Shown piece after piece: positions 27,860 through 36,724 of a stretch of DNA of 64,000 nt; the first letter of the stretch is position 1; every line of letters starts with the position of its first letter. The stretch is from Annona cherimola. Taxonomy: Eukaryota; Streptophyta; Magnoliopsida; Magnoliales; Annonaceae. The translations under genes and the position numbers were made by a program. The notes beneath the pieces were generated by a model. That model worked only from the letters and a program-made list of their open reading frames with translations. It was not told where the DNA came from and made no database searches. The DNA lies in the NCBI GenBank assembly GCA_030490835.1, contig CM059975.1, forward strand, positions 53,621,174 through 53,685,173, read 5' to 3'.

Positions 27860-28040
27860 AAGTGTATTCTTGGAATACATAGTGGAACCCAAGTCACAAC
27901 GGAGTGTGAGCTTGGAAGAGTGGAGTAGGGAAGGTTTGCCCGAACCACTATAAATCTTGTGTTCTACTTGTTCTCACTGATTTATCTTATTTGCTCTCCA
28001 TTCGCTTAAAAAGGGAATTAACTTTTTCAAGGGGTTAAGA

Positions 28041-28059
28041 TCTTTGAGATTATCAAAGA
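28041..28059 (+). other. U5 hairpin (TCTTTGA / TCAAAGA)
   Basis: TCTTTGA, a 5-nt loop GATTA, then TCAAAGA form a perfect 7-bp stem near the end of U5. An almost identical hairpin stands on the other side of the primer site (28139-28157). The stem is seen directly; any role in packaging, dimerisation or priming is inference. Confidence 0.65.
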
Positions 28060-28123
28060 AATTTTAAAGAACCCAATTCACCCCTCCCCTCTTGGGTTTA
28101 GCCATCAACTCGGGACCAACAAG

Positions 28124-28135
28124 TGGTATCAGAGC
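28124..28135 (+). other. Primer binding site, initiator Met-tRNA
   Basis: TGGTATCAGAGC lies two bases after the 5' LTR end and is complementary to the 3' end of plant initiator methionine tRNA, the standard primer for minus-strand DNA synthesis in plant copia elements. Confidence 0.95.
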
Positions 28136-28138
28136 AGG

Positions 28139-28157
28139 TCTTTGAGTTTATCAAAGA
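28139..28157 (+). other. Leader hairpin downstream of the primer site
   Basis: TCTTTGA, loop GTTTA, then TCAAAGA repeat the U5 hairpin with the same 7-bp stem and 5-nt loop, differing only inside the loop. It sits three bases after the primer site and 12 bases before the gag ATG. Confidence 0.65.
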
Positions 28158-28169
28158 GATCTTATTGAA

Positions 28170-29948
28170 ATGGCATCCCAATCTACTTCCGTTCCCGCAT
28201 TTGCTGAAGGCCAATCCTTTACAAGGCCACCGTTGTTTGATGGGAACAATTTTGGATATTGGAAGCTTCGTATGAAGCAACTCATCATGGCTACCGACAT
28301 GGACTCTTGGATTGCTATCCAAGATGGAGTAACCTTGCCTACCGATGAAAGAGCTTCCAAATGGACCGATGAGGAAGTAAGAACTGTTAAGAGCAACGCC
28401 AAAGCTATGAACTCTTTATTTTGTGCTCTTAATGCTTCTGAATATGATAGAGTATCCTCTTGCTTGACCGCCAAAGAAATATGGGATACGCTAACCTCTA
28501 TCTATGAAGGAACTTCTCAAGTCCAAGGGACGAGAAGGAATATTTTGATTGGAGAACTAGAGAACTTTAGAATGTTAGAAACAGAAAATATTTCTGAAAT
28601 GTTTGCTAGATTCTCTAAGATTACTAATGCTTTAAAAGGTCTTGGAAAAGCAATATCTGAATCTGAGCAGGTCATGAAGATTTTAAGAGCTCTACCCGAA
28701 TCATGGACTCCAAAGATCACTGCAATTGAAGAAGCCAAAGACCTCAACACGCTGAAGCTTGAAGACTTAATTAGCTCACTTATGTCACATGAGCTAATTA
28801 AGAAAAGGAATGAAGATCAACACAGGGGCAAAAGAGCAATTGCCTTAAAAGCCGCACAAGACACCGATGACACATCTTCTTCTCAAAATGACGACGAGAT
28901 TGCTCTACTCACAAAACGATTCAGAAAATTTGTGAGGAAAGGCACAAATTTCAGAAGCTTCAAAGAAAGAACTCCCCGAGAGAAGAAGAAAGAATCAACC
29001 AAGTGCTACCGATGCGGCGGTTCGGGACATATGCAAGCCCAATGTCCAACTCCCGAAGAAATCAAGGCAAAAGAACAAAGAAAGGATCGAGGGGACAATA
29101 GAAGATTTCAGAAATATAAAGGAAGAGGCATGTACGTGAATGACGAGGAATCTACAACGAGTAGCTCCTCAACCAACGAAATCGAAGCAGAAGAATGTGC
29201 GAGAATTTGCTGTATGGCACAAATCGAGCAAGGAGAACAAACTACCTCAAAATGCACAAGCAATGAAGAGGTAAGTTCCAAATTCTCCCTTCCTAATTCA
29301 AGTTATTCTTCCTCTCATGAATGCCTCAAATGTGCTGAGTTAGATGAGCTACAAATGGCATATGATTCTTTATATGAAGAAATGAAGAAATTAGGAAGCA
29401 AGTTTACAATTAAGAAAAAACAATGTGATGCAGTAATAATTATAAATGGTAAACTTGCAGAAGAAAATGATTTGCTAAAAAAGGAGAACAAATCATTAAA
29501 TGAATCATTAGCCAAGTTCTCTAATCCAGGAGAAAACGTCAAAATGTTTTTGAATATGACCTCCCAAACACATAAAAGAGGTCTTGGGTATCATACATTT
29601 GAGCAAGGAGAAAGTAGCAAATCAAATGTGAAATTACTTGAGAAATATCAAACTAAAACTGCATCTATATACAAGCCACAAAAGAAAAATTTTAAGTGGA
29701 CTAGAAGACCAATGATTGAACCTTTGTATGCTTGGAGACCTACTCCAAGATTACCTATGGCTTGTAATTTCTGCAATAAGATGGGTCATAAAACTTACAA
29801 ATGTAATTTTAAGAAACTATATGACCATAGTGCTAAATTAGTTTGGGTTCCAAGAAACACAAGATTTGGGCTTTCAAAGTTAGATCAACTTAGATTAGAT
29901 TCTATTACTAACCCAAATGGACCCATAAAATGGGTACCAAAAAGATAA
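28170..29948 (+). CDS. gag: Gag polyprotein (592 aa), SIRE-type
   Basis: This is the capsid/nucleocapsid protein that packages element RNA into cytoplasmic virus-like particles. The ATG at 28170 is the first after the primer site and has G at +4. The N-terminus has a DUF4219-like segment (about residues 20-50, FDGNNFGYWKLRM), followed by the UBN2/copia gag domain (about 75-205). A CCHC zinc knuckle lies at C279, C282, H287, C292, then an acidic, serine-rich spacer. A probable coiled coil covers about 389-449 (EELDEL-like heptads, LAEENDLLKKENKSL). A second CCHC knuckle lies at C532, C535, H540, C545. Two knuckles and a long C-terminal extension fit the SIRE/Maximus lineage. The ORF ends at a TAA just after the run of five A at 29939-29943. 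The +1 frame stays open from there into protease, so gag and protease are probably meant to be continuous or joined by frameshifting. Confidence 0.93.
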   Translation: MASQSTSVPAFAEGQSFTRPPLFDGNNFGYWKLRMKQLIMATDMDSWIAIQDGVTLPTDERASKWTDEEVRTVKSNAKAMNSLFCALNASEYDRVSSCLTAKEIWDTLTSIYEGTSQVQGTRRNILIGELENFRMLETENISEMFARFSKITNALKGLGKAISESEQVMKILRALPESWTPKITAIEEAKDLNTLKLEDLISSLMSHELIKKRNEDQHRGKRAIALKAAQDTDDTSSSQNDDEIALLTKRFRKFVRKGTNFRSFKERTPREKKKESTKCYRCGGSGHMQAQCPTPEEIKAKEQRKDRGDNRRFQKYKGRGMYVNDEESTTSSSSTNEIEAEECARICCMAQIEQGEQTTSKCTSNEEVSSKFSLPNSSYSSSHECLKCAELDELQMAYDSLYEEMKKLGSKFTIKKKQCDAVIIINGKLAEENDLLKKENKSLNESLAKFSNPGENVKMFLNMTSQTHKRGLGYHTFEQGESSKSNVKLLEKYQTKTASIYKPQKKNFKWTRRPMIEPLYAWRPTPRLPMACNFCNKMGHKTYKCNFKKLYDHSAKLVWVPRNTRFGLSKLDQLRLDSITNPNGPIKWVPKR

Positions 29949-30402
29949 GATTTATTTCCTTATTTTTCAGATATGTTTTAAGGCAAAGGCAAACAATGAA
30001 TGGTTCATGGATAGCGGTTGTTCAAGGCATATGACTGGTGAAAGAAGTTTGTTTCATAAACTTAAGCCTTGCAACGATGGAATGGTTGCCTTTGGAAATA
30101 ATGAAAAAGGTAAAATTAAAGGTAAAGGAAATATACTTAGTACCTCAAATGCATGCATGGAAGATGTTTTATTTGTTGAAGGACTCAAACACAATTTAAT
30201 GAGTATTAGCCAATTATGTGATAAAGGATATAAAGTTGTGTTTGAATCATCTATATGTAATGTATTTGATGGAGAACATATCATGTTTAGTGGTAAAAGA
30301 CATGGAAATGTCTATTTGGTTTCACTTGATGAATTGAATGGTCAATGTCTTATGGCCATTGATAATGATCCATGGGTTTGGCATAAAGGCTTGGACATGT
30401 AA
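29941..30402 (+). pseudogene. Protease and start of integrase, isolated in its own frame
   Basis: This is the aspartic protease that matures Gag-Pol. In the +1 frame relative to gag, the reading is open from before the gag stop. It has the catalytic DSG triad with the copia signature DSGCSRHMTG at the ATG of 30007, then about 120 residues of protease and the start of the GAG-pre-integrase domain (WVWHK near the end). The frame closes at TAA 30400-30402. Two breaks isolate it: an apparent extra A in the 29939-29943 run at the gag end and an apparent missing A at 30385-30387, just before pol. The second break falls between the two histidines of the integrase HHCC zinc finger. The ATG at 30007 is inside the protease and is unlikely to be a real start. 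Either the breaks are true mutations, or errors in A runs, or (first site only) a programmed +1 shift. Confidence 0.85.
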
Positions 30403-33032
30403 ACATGGGAAATATAAAGACCCTATGGAAAAAGAATTTGGTAGAAGGATTACCAAAGTTGAAATATGACAAAGACAAAATTTGTAAGGCATGTCAAATA
30501 TCAAAACAACCCAAAATGCCTTTCTCTACCAAAAAGGAAATTTCCACCACTAGGCCACTTGAATTGCTACACATGGATCTATACGGGCCATCCGACATTC
30601 TAACCATTGGTGGAAAGAAATATGTATTTGTCATAGTTGATGATTTTTCAAGATTCACATGGATAATTCTCTTAGCTAGTAAAGATGAAGCCTTCTCTAT
30701 GTTTGCAACTTTTGTAAATTTGGTGCAAAATGAAAAACAAAGTACTATTATGACCATAAGAAGCGATCATGGTGGCGAATTCGAAAACAAACGATTCATG
30801 GAATTTTGTAATGAAAAAGGAATTCACCACACATTTTCTGCACCAAGAACTCCACAACAAAATGGAGTAGTTGAAAGGAAAAATAGAACTATACAAGAGA
30901 TGGCTAGAACTATGCTAAATGAGAGCAATTTATCCAAGAAATTTTGGGGTGAAGCTGTGAGTACAGCTTGTCATGTTTTGAACCGAGTTACCATTCGAGC
31001 AATCTTGAAAAAGACCCCATATGAACTATGGAAAGGAAGGAAACCAAATATATCTTATTTTCATGCTTTTGGATGTACATGTTATGTTTTGAACAATGGA
31101 AAAGCCAACTTGGGAAAATTAGATGCCAAAAGTGATGAGGCTATATTCCTTGGTTATTCATCAAATAGCAAAGCATACAGAGTATTCAACAAACGAAACC
31201 AAGTTGTAGAAGAATCCATACATATTGTATTTGATGAAATTAACCAAAGTCCGAGAAAGGAGGATGAACTAAGTAATGCAGATGAGACGAAAGGCAAAGA
31301 ACAATCAAAGGAACCAGAGCTCAAGTCAGAAAATCCAGAGGAGGAAGAGGTAAGTGAAGGTAATGACTCTTACAAACCTCCAACTGATTTAAAGTTCAAA
31401 AATGCCCATCCAATTGAACAAGTTATTGGAAACATATATGAAGGAGTAAAAACTAGAAGATCAAAACAAAACGTTTATGGCCAATATGCGTTTGTATCGA
31501 AAATTGAACCAAATACCATTGAACAAGCTCTTAATGATGAAAATTGGGTTATTTCAATGCAAGAAGAGCTAAATCAATTCGAAAGAAACAATGTATGGCA
31601 TTTAGTTCCTAGACCAAACAATCATACAGCCATTGGTACAAAATGGGTATTTAGGAATAAATTAGATGAAAGCGGTCTTGTAATTAGAAACAAGGCAAGA
31701 TTAGTAGCCAAAGGGTATTCCCAAGAAGAAGGAATTGATTTTGAAGAATCGTATGCACCCGTGGCTAGATTAGAAGCCATACGCATCCTACTAGCATTTG
31801 CTTCTCATATGAACTTCAAATTGTTTCAAATGGATGTAAAAAGCGCATTTTTAAATGGTTATTTGAATGAAGAAGTATATGTTGAACAACCCCCTGGTTT
31901 TGAAGAAAAGAATCAATCAAAGTTTGTTTATAAATTAACCAAAGCATTATATGGACTAAAACAAGCACCAAGAGCTTGGTATGAAAGGTTAAATAGATTC
32001 TTGATTGATCACGAGTTTCAAAGAGGGAAAGTAGACACTACTTTATTCATCAAGTACAAAAATAAAAATATTTTGATTGTACAGATTTATGTGGATGACA
32101 TAATATTCGGTGCTACTGATGAAAATCTTTGTCAAGAATTTTCTAAGATAATGCAGAGCGAGTTCGAAATGAGCATGATGGGAGAATTAAATTTCTTCCT
32201 TGGACTACAAATCAAGCAACAAAGTGAAGGAATATTTCTGAACCAGTCCAAGTATGTCAAAGAGATGCTCAAGAAATTTGGAATGCAGAATAGCAAAGGA
32301 GCAAACACTCCAATGAGCTCAACAATCAAAATCGACACGGATGAAAACGGTAAAAGTATCGATCAAAAGCTTTATAGAAGCATGATAGGATCTTTGCTTT
32401 ATTTAACTGCTTCTAGACCCGATATCTTATTTAGTGTTTGTATGTGCTCTAGATTTCAAGCATGTCCCAAAGAATCACATCTACTTGCTGTAAAAAGAAT
32501 TTTTAAATATTTGATAAAAACTACAAACCTTGGACTATGGTATCCAAAGGGGTCAACCTTTGATCTAATCGGCTATTCGGATGCAGACTTTGCCGGATAT
32601 AAAGTAGATAGAAAAAGTACCAGTGGAACTTGTCAATTTCTTGGACATATGCTAGTTTCATGGCATTCAAGAAAACAAACAAGTGTTGCACTATCTACTG
32701 CGGAAGCCGAATACATAGCCGCCGGTAGTTGTTGTGCCCAATTACTTTGGATGAAACAGCAATTAAAGGATTATGGTATTGATTATGTTGATATTCCTAT
32801 TAGATGTGATAATACAAGTGCAATTTGTTTGACTAAAAATCCTGTATTGCATTCTAGAACCAAACATATTGATGTGAGACATCATTTTATTCGTGAACAT
32901 GTTGAAAATCATGATGTGTGCTTAGAATATGTAAAAACAGAAGACCAAATTGCTGATATCTTTACCAAACCTCTAGCCAAAGATTCATTTTGTAAGATTA
33001 GAAATGATATGGGGATGATAGAGCTTAACTAA
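30387..33032 (+). CDS. pol: Pol: integrase, reverse transcriptase, RNase H (frame-broken 5' end)
   Basis: This makes cDNA from element RNA and inserts it into the genome. The frame is open from 30387; the first ATG is 30405 (875 aa, used for numbering). The integrase zinc finger keeps its second His just before this ATG, with C27 and C30. The core DDE is D58, D121 and E157, with 35 residues between the last two (DD35E). RT has the conserved [12 protein letters not shown] motif (D477) and the YVDD active site (D564, D565). RNase H shows D726 (GYSDADFAG), E767 (STAEAEY) and D802 (DNTSAIC). The end (ADIFTKPL) is standard for copia. All catalytic residues are present and no stop interrupts it. 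Without an upstream frame repair or shift it would not be made as part of Gag-Pol. Between integrase and RT (about residues 280-330) is an acidic, low-complexity linker. Confidence 0.92.
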   Translation, partial: RLGHVNMGNIKTLWKKNLVEGLPKLKYDKDKICKACQISKQPKMPFSTKKEISTTRPLELLHMDLYGPSDILTIGGKKYVFVIVDDFSRFTWIILLASKDEAFSMFATFVNLVQNEKQSTIMTIRSDHGGEFENKRFMEFCNEKGIHHTFSAPRTPQQNGVVERKNRTIQEMARTMLNESNLSKKFWGEAVSTACHVLNRVTIRAILKKTPYELWKGRKPNISYFHAFGCTCYVLNNGKANLGKLDAKSDEAIFLGYSSNSKAYRVFNKRNQVVEESIHIVFDEINQSPRKEDELSNADETKGKEQSKEPELKSENPEEEEVSEGNDSYKPPTDLKFKNAHPIEQVIGNIYEGVKTRRSKQNVYGQYAFVSKIEPNTIEQALNDENWVISMQEELNQFERNNVWHLVPRPNNHTAIGTKWVFRNKLDESGLVIRNKARLVAKGYSQEEGIDFEESYAPVARLEAIRILLAFASHMNFKLFQMDVKSAFLNGYLNEEVYVEQPPGFEEKNQSKFVYKLTKALYGLKQAPRAWYERLNRFLIDHEFQRGKVDTTLFIKYKNKNILIVQIYVDDIIFGATDENLCQEFSKIMQSEFEMSMMGELNFFLGLQIKQQSEGIFLNQSKYVKEMLKKFGMQNSKGANTPMSSTIKIDTDENGKSIDQKLYRSMIGSLLYLTASRPDILFSVCMCSRFQACPKESHLLAVKRIFKYLIKTTNLGLWYPKGSTFDLIGYSDADFAGYKVDRKSTSGTCQFLGHMLVSWHSRKQTSVALSTAEAEYIAAGSCCAQLLWMKQQLKDYGIDYVDIPIRCDNTSAICLTKNPVLHSRTKHIDVRHHFIREHVENHDVCLEYVKTEDQIADIFTKPLAKDSFCKIRNDMGMIELN

Positions 33033-33460
33033 GGAAAAATACATAAGAAAATTAAAATTGGAAAATGTCAAGTCGATGAGTCAAGTCGACTCCAGGGACA
33101 CCAGGTCGACTCCGCTTCAGAAGCGAAGTCGACTCCGCTAGGGTCGAAGTCGACTCCGCCCCCAGGCGAAGTCGACTCCAGAAGGACCGAAGTCGACTTC
33201 GCCTAGGGCAAGTCGACTCCGCGCGCGACCGTCCGAATTCCGGAAATTCTTTCTTTTCTTCTCTCCTCTCTTCTTTCTTTCTCATTTTTTCCGGCCTCTC
33301 TGTTTTTCTCTTCTTCTCCGGGGATTCTCCCTATTTCTCCATCTCCGGCGACAGTCTTTTCTCCGGCAATTTTTTCTTCCATCTCCGGCAAAACTTTTCC
33401 GGCAAATCCCTTTCTCTCTTTCACTAGCATTCCCTCTCAGATTCCATAAATCCCATCTCA
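33033..33460 (+). promoter_or_regulatory. Pol-ORF3 spacer: GTCGAC cluster and pyrimidine-rich leader
   Basis: This 428-bp gap has two parts. At about 33064-33235, seven GTCGAC cores stand about 20-30 bp apart, mostly as GAAGTCGACTCC, in a GC-rich stretch. The same core makes up the LTR modules. From 33236 to about 33440 the plus strand is dominated by C and T (CTTTCTTTTCTTCTCTCC type), with TCCGGCG repeats; it has no ATG, and the A of the ORF3 start follows in CATCTCAATGGCC. This resembles a plant 5' UTR with Y-patch or a long polypyrimidine tract before a splice acceptor (CACTAG ending 33427, CTCTCAG ending 33440). Short minus-strand frames here are shadows. An internal promoter or a spliced subgenomic RNA for ORF3 is inference. 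Confidence 0.6.
33067..33225. repeat. Internal GTCGAC cluster (seven cores)
   Basis: Seven copies of GTCGAC, six followed by TCC and one by TTC, occur between pol and the ORF3 leader. Most are preceded by GCGAA or CGAA. The surrounding units are shorter (about 21-27 bp) than the LTR modules and lack their regular outer arms, so they are related in the core but not simple copies. Confidence 0.8.
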
Positions 33461-35038
33461 ATGGCCCCGAAGAAAGCCGTCTCCAAACCATCAAAAAAGC
33501 CTGTGCCTAGACCTCCCACATCTCACACTAAGGAAGAAGTCCCTAGGAGAGCTAGGACACCTGCAAAACGGGCTCGAGAAGAACCCTCAACTTCGACGGG
33601 TAAACGGGTTCGATTCCAAACCTCCACTCAATCAACTGATCAAGCACCCAGGTCGGAAAATCAACAAACCTCACAGAGTACACAATCCGGAACAAGCAGA
33701 AGGGGCACTGCAGCTGGGAAAGCCCAAGTTTTGAAGATGCCCACTACCTACTTCAAAACCGAGCTCCAACATAGCCGTTTCTACAAAAAGTTCTACGAAC
33801 GGAAGGTATTCATACCCAAGATCATAGATTTCAATTTCTTGAAAGAATATGGATCCGACATAGAAGATCTATTGGATTTTCAAGGATGGACCAACTTGCT
33901 AAAGGAAGACAAAAGGGTCTATCCAGATCTTACTCGAATGTTTTATTATCTTTGGGATGAAGAATACTTTGGAACATTCGTCAAAGGAGTCGAAATGGAT
34001 CTTGGAATCGGGATAGTTGCAGGACCAACTGAAGTAATGAGTCATTTAGGACACATACTTGGAGTCCCGTATGAAGATGAGCCTATTCCAGAAGATCTTA
34101 CTATAGATCAAATGTATAATCAGCTCACCCGGAGCAACAAGTACCATCCGGGAATCAAATTCCTTCGGTACATGGATTTGTCACCTAGGCTACGGGTACT
34201 AAGGCTTCTCATTGCCCACTGCATCTACCCAAAGGGCGGTGGAAGAAATCAATTGAATCCACAGGAAGCTGGGATACTATGGAAAGTGGCCAACAGGGTC
34301 AAAGTAAGCATTCCCAAATTATTTCTAGAAGCCTTGGGAAATAGAAAGGACAACCCACGAGGAGTCCTTCCCTATGGCACATGGATTACAAAGATCCTTG
34401 AATTCTTCAAAGTGGATATTGAAGGCGAGCCTTTCGAAGTGCTCAAATCCACAAATGCCATAAATAAAGCTCTCATACAAAGAATGAAGATCAATTTGCT
34501 TGAACTAAGGCATGATGCTTCAGAAGAAGAGCATCAAGAGGACCAAGCACAAGCTGAGGGGGAGCAACCTCCCGAGGCACCGGCTGCTCCAGAAGAGCCA
34601 CCATCGCCTCAATCCCACGGCTCCTACTCCCCACAAGGATCCGCTGCAAGAGAACGGGTGCCTCCAACCTCTTCTGAGGAAGTCACCCTAAAGGATTTGA
34701 AAGATGAAATCATAGCCATGAGGGCTGAAATGGGACAACAAGAAAACCAGATGACAAGTCTTGTCACCGGTGTTCTTAATGCACTTGAAGATATGCATTC
34801 CCGACAAGATAGAATCGAGCGGGAAATGCGACATATCCGCTATCATCTTGCATCAGGCCATCATAAAAAGAGACCCATGCCTGAACTCGATCCCTACGAG
34901 TCGGGTTCAGTTCATAGAGAAGCAACTCCCGATCACGCTTCTCTTGTTTACTCATCGGCCCATCATTGTCCCATCAAACCTATTCCATATCCCATCTCTC
35001 AATTTCAATTTACCAAGTCTTTGGTACTTTTTGAATGA
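33461..35038 (+). CDS. ORF3, SIRE-type env-like position, plant transposon protein of unknown function (525 aa)
   Basis: This intact ORF lies after pol, the position called env-like in SIRE elements. The function is unknown. The N-terminus (1-60) is basic and Pro/Ser/Thr-rich (MAPKKAVSKPSKKP, RRARTPAKRAR), so nuclear or nucleic-acid contact is possible. A folded, mixed region follows at about 92-345 (LGIGIVAGPTEVMSHLGHIL, LRVLRLLIAHCIYPKG). It resembles what is often annotated as putative plant transposon protein domain; this is by memory of the pattern. An acidic Glu/Pro linker lies at about 352-395 and a probable coiled coil at about 405-462 (LKDEIIAMRAEMGQQ, DRIEREMRHIRYHL). There is no N-terminal signal peptide and no convincing membrane segment, which argues against a true envelope glycoprotein. 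The ATG at 33461 has G at +4 and no upstream ATG in the leader. Confidence 0.85.
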   Translation: MAPKKAVSKPSKKPVPRPPTSHTKEEVPRRARTPAKRAREEPSTSTGKRVRFQTSTQSTDQAPRSENQQTSQSTQSGTSRRGTAAGKAQVLKMPTTYFKTELQHSRFYKKFYERKVFIPKIIDFNFLKEYGSDIEDLLDFQGWTNLLKEDKRVYPDLTRMFYYLWDEEYFGTFVKGVEMDLGIGIVAGPTEVMSHLGHILGVPYEDEPIPEDLTIDQMYNQLTRSNKYHPGIKFLRYMDLSPRLRVLRLLIAHCIYPKGGGRNQLNPQEAGILWKVANRVKVSIPKLFLEALGNRKDNPRGVLPYGTWITKILEFFKVDIEGEPFEVLKSTNAINKALIQRMKINLLELRHDASEEEHQEDQAQAEGEQPPEAPAAPEEPPSPQSHGSYSPQGSAARERVPPTSSEEVTLKDLKDEIIAMRAEMGQQENQMTSLVTGVLNALEDMHSRQDRIEREMRHIRYHLASGHHKKRPMPELDPYESGSVHREATPDHASLVYSSAHHCPIKPIPYPISQFQFTKSLVLFE

Positions 35039-35369
35039 TTGACAAAAAGGGGGAGGAAGATAGGTTAGATTTGAGTGTTTTTATTTTTGGGTTGGGTAGT
35101 TTGTATCTAGGATAGTTTCATTTATGCTTCATTATTCTGTAATGAAACTTCATATATATGAAATGATGTTTGATATGATAACTGGTTTATGATTGATATA
35201 TGCTTGATATAAAGTTTGAATGAATGATATATTTGATCAATGATTACAATATAAAGTATTCAACATGATTTACTTGAAAGGTATTCACAAATGCTCTGTT
35301 TTTCAAAAGACATATGAACATGATTAATGCTTGAAAGGTATCAACTCAAATGAAGTTTTGTCAATCATC
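35039..35369 (+). other. AT-rich 3' untranslated stretch before the polypurine tract
   Basis: About 330 bp lie between the ORF3 stop and the polypurine tract. It begins with a purine-rich GACAAAAAGGGGGAGGAAGA, a second PPT-like tract, then turns AT-rich with repeated TGATATAT/TTGATAT/ATGATT words. No ORF is present. The early purine tract could be an extra plus-strand primer site, which is inference. Confidence 0.6.
35040..35062 (+). other. Second polypurine tract after ORF3
   Basis: TGACAAAAAGGGGGAGGAAGA sits right after the ORF3 stop and resembles the main tract (CAAAAAGGGGGAGAT) 330 bp downstream. The shared AAAAAGGGGGAG core is exact. Confidence 0.6.
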
Positions 35370-35383
35370 AAAAAGGGGGAGAT
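35370..35383 (+). other. Polypurine tract (plus-strand primer)
   Basis: AAAAAGGGGGAGAT ends at the first base before TGTTGG of the 3' LTR. It is the RNase H-resistant primer for plus-strand synthesis. Sequence and placement are typical of plant LTR elements. Confidence 0.92.
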
Positions 35384-35508
35384 TGTTGGAAACAATGTTC
35401 AAAATAATTTAAATTGACCAAAGCCTGAGTTTTGATGATTAACAAGAACTTATTTGAGTATATAAGGAGTACTAACATGTTTGACAAATGTTTAAGGAAA
35501 GCAAAGAA

Positions 35509-35803
35509 GTCAAGTCGATCTCCAAGTCGACTTGGACTTCGACTTGGGTGAAGTCGATCCCAAAGTCGACTCAAATATCGACTTGAGAATGAATCCCAAA
35601 AGGCAACAGGTGAAGTCGCAGGTCAAGTCGACTCCACTTGCGACTTGGGAAGTCAAGTCGCAGACGAAGTCGACTCCAGCATCGACTTAGAGTATCCAGA
35701 GCTGAAAAGTGGAAACGAACATGACGAAGTCGCAAACGAAGTCGACTCCAGGTGCGACTTGGGTGAAGTCGCAGGCCAGGTCGACTCCATCCACGACTTG
35801 AGA
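35509..35803. repeat. GTCGAC dyad modules, cluster 1 (3' LTR copy)
   Basis: This is the copy of the 26448-26742 cluster at offset 9,061 bp, with no difference seen. Confidence 0.85.
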
Positions 35804-36121
35804 TGTTCAAACTTTCAAAGATGCAGTTTTCAAGATATTTAAGAGGATTTATCACTCAAGTCCAAGGAATCAAGATGAAAAACAAATGAGTCAACTTCAA
35901 AGTTAAGAATCATGTTCTACATTCAAATCAAGTCTATCAAGCTCAAAGCGAATCTTCAAGCTAGCTTCCAAATGAAGTAAAATCCAAGTCATGAAGACCA
36001 AGTGAGTCCAAAGCAAAGCAAGGAACATACATATATTTTGCAAGAACTCAAAGCTTTCAAATGGTTTGCAAGACTCAAGACATTTCAAGAAGATCAAGGC
36101 GTTTCTGCAATAGACCAAGCC

Positions 36122-36292
36122 AAGTCGCAACCCAAGTCGACTTCAGGATCGACTTGAGTTGAAGTCTGAAAGCCAAGTCGACCCAAGTCTCAGACTTGAG
36201 TTTCTGAAGAACCCAAGTCGCAGGCCAAGTCGACTCCATGTACGACTTGGAAGCCAAGTCGCAGGCCAAGTCGACTTCATCTTCGACTTGGA
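36122..36292. repeat. GTCGAC dyad modules, cluster 2 (3' LTR copy)
   Basis: This is the copy of the 27061-27231 cluster at offset 9,061 bp, with no difference seen. Confidence 0.85.
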
Positions 36293-36296
36293 GTAT

Positions 36297-36318
36297 AACG
36301 GTCAAATTTTTGACCGTT
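36297..36318. promoter_or_regulatory. Divergent W-box palindrome (3' LTR copy)
   Basis: This is the identical 9-bp inverted repeat with a 4-bp spacer in the 3' LTR, again just upstream of a TATA box. Confidence 0.7.
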
Positions 36319-36373
36319 GGAGTTCATTTATTACACGCCAACTACTTCTACAACGTTCATATTTTCCTCAATC

Positions 36374-36381
36374 TATAAAAG
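36374..36381 (+). promoter_or_regulatory. TATA box of the 3' LTR
   Basis: TATAAAAG lies at the same place in the 3' LTR. If active, it would drive read-through transcription into the right satellite arm. Confidence 0.65.
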
Positions 36382-36724
36382 GACATTCAAATGAACGTAA
36401 GTAAAAGAAGAGACACTACTCAAAAGATCAAAGAGAGAAAAGAAGTGCAAGAAAGATTTTCAAATACCTTTTCTCCATACTTAAGTGTTTCAAAGGAAGA
36501 AAGAGCTTCAAATTGCAAGTTGCTTCAACAATCATCATTCAAGCCACTTTTGATTTCTTCCACGAGCTCAAAACTGCCTACACAAATCTGTAAAGTGTAG
36601 TTCTTATTCATTTCTTTATTTGGTTATATAAAACTTGATTTAGCTTGGGTAGCTAAGATCAAGTATATGCAAAGTAGGGTGTGATTGGAGTGAGACTCAT
36701 CACCTACTTGTGCAAGTGATTGAA

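Larger units (their letters stand above)
26323..28121 (+). repeat. 5' LTR (1,799 bp)
   Basis: The LTR is bounded by the 6-bp inverted ends TGTTGG/CCAACA. U3 holds GTCGAC-module clusters (26448-26742 and 27061-27231), a divergent W-box palindrome (27236-27257) and a TATA box (27313-27320). R and U5 follow, with a 51-bp minisatellite (27664-27859), a hairpin (28041-28059) and the pyrimidine-rich end. It matches the 3' LTR at offset 9,061 bp with no indel. Two substitutions are visible by eye: T at 26363 against C at 35424, and T at 27721 against C at 36782. No clear AATAAA polyadenylation signal was found, so the R/U5 border is not assigned. Short open frames inside it on both strands are by-products of the repeats. 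Confidence 0.97.

Noticed and set aside
30007..30402. Protease ATG at 30007 as a separate gene start
   Set aside because: The ATG is the Met of the protease catalytic motif region and the frame is open far upstream; it is an internal residue.
33052..33494. Minus-strand ORFs of 70-77 aa opposite the ORF3 leader
   Set aside because: Arg/Glu-rich shadows of the GTCGAC cluster and the pyrimidine tract; no start context or homology pattern.
34761..35042. 93-aa plus-strand ORF overlapping the end of ORF3
   Set aside because: It lies in another frame inside ORF3 and has no independent support.
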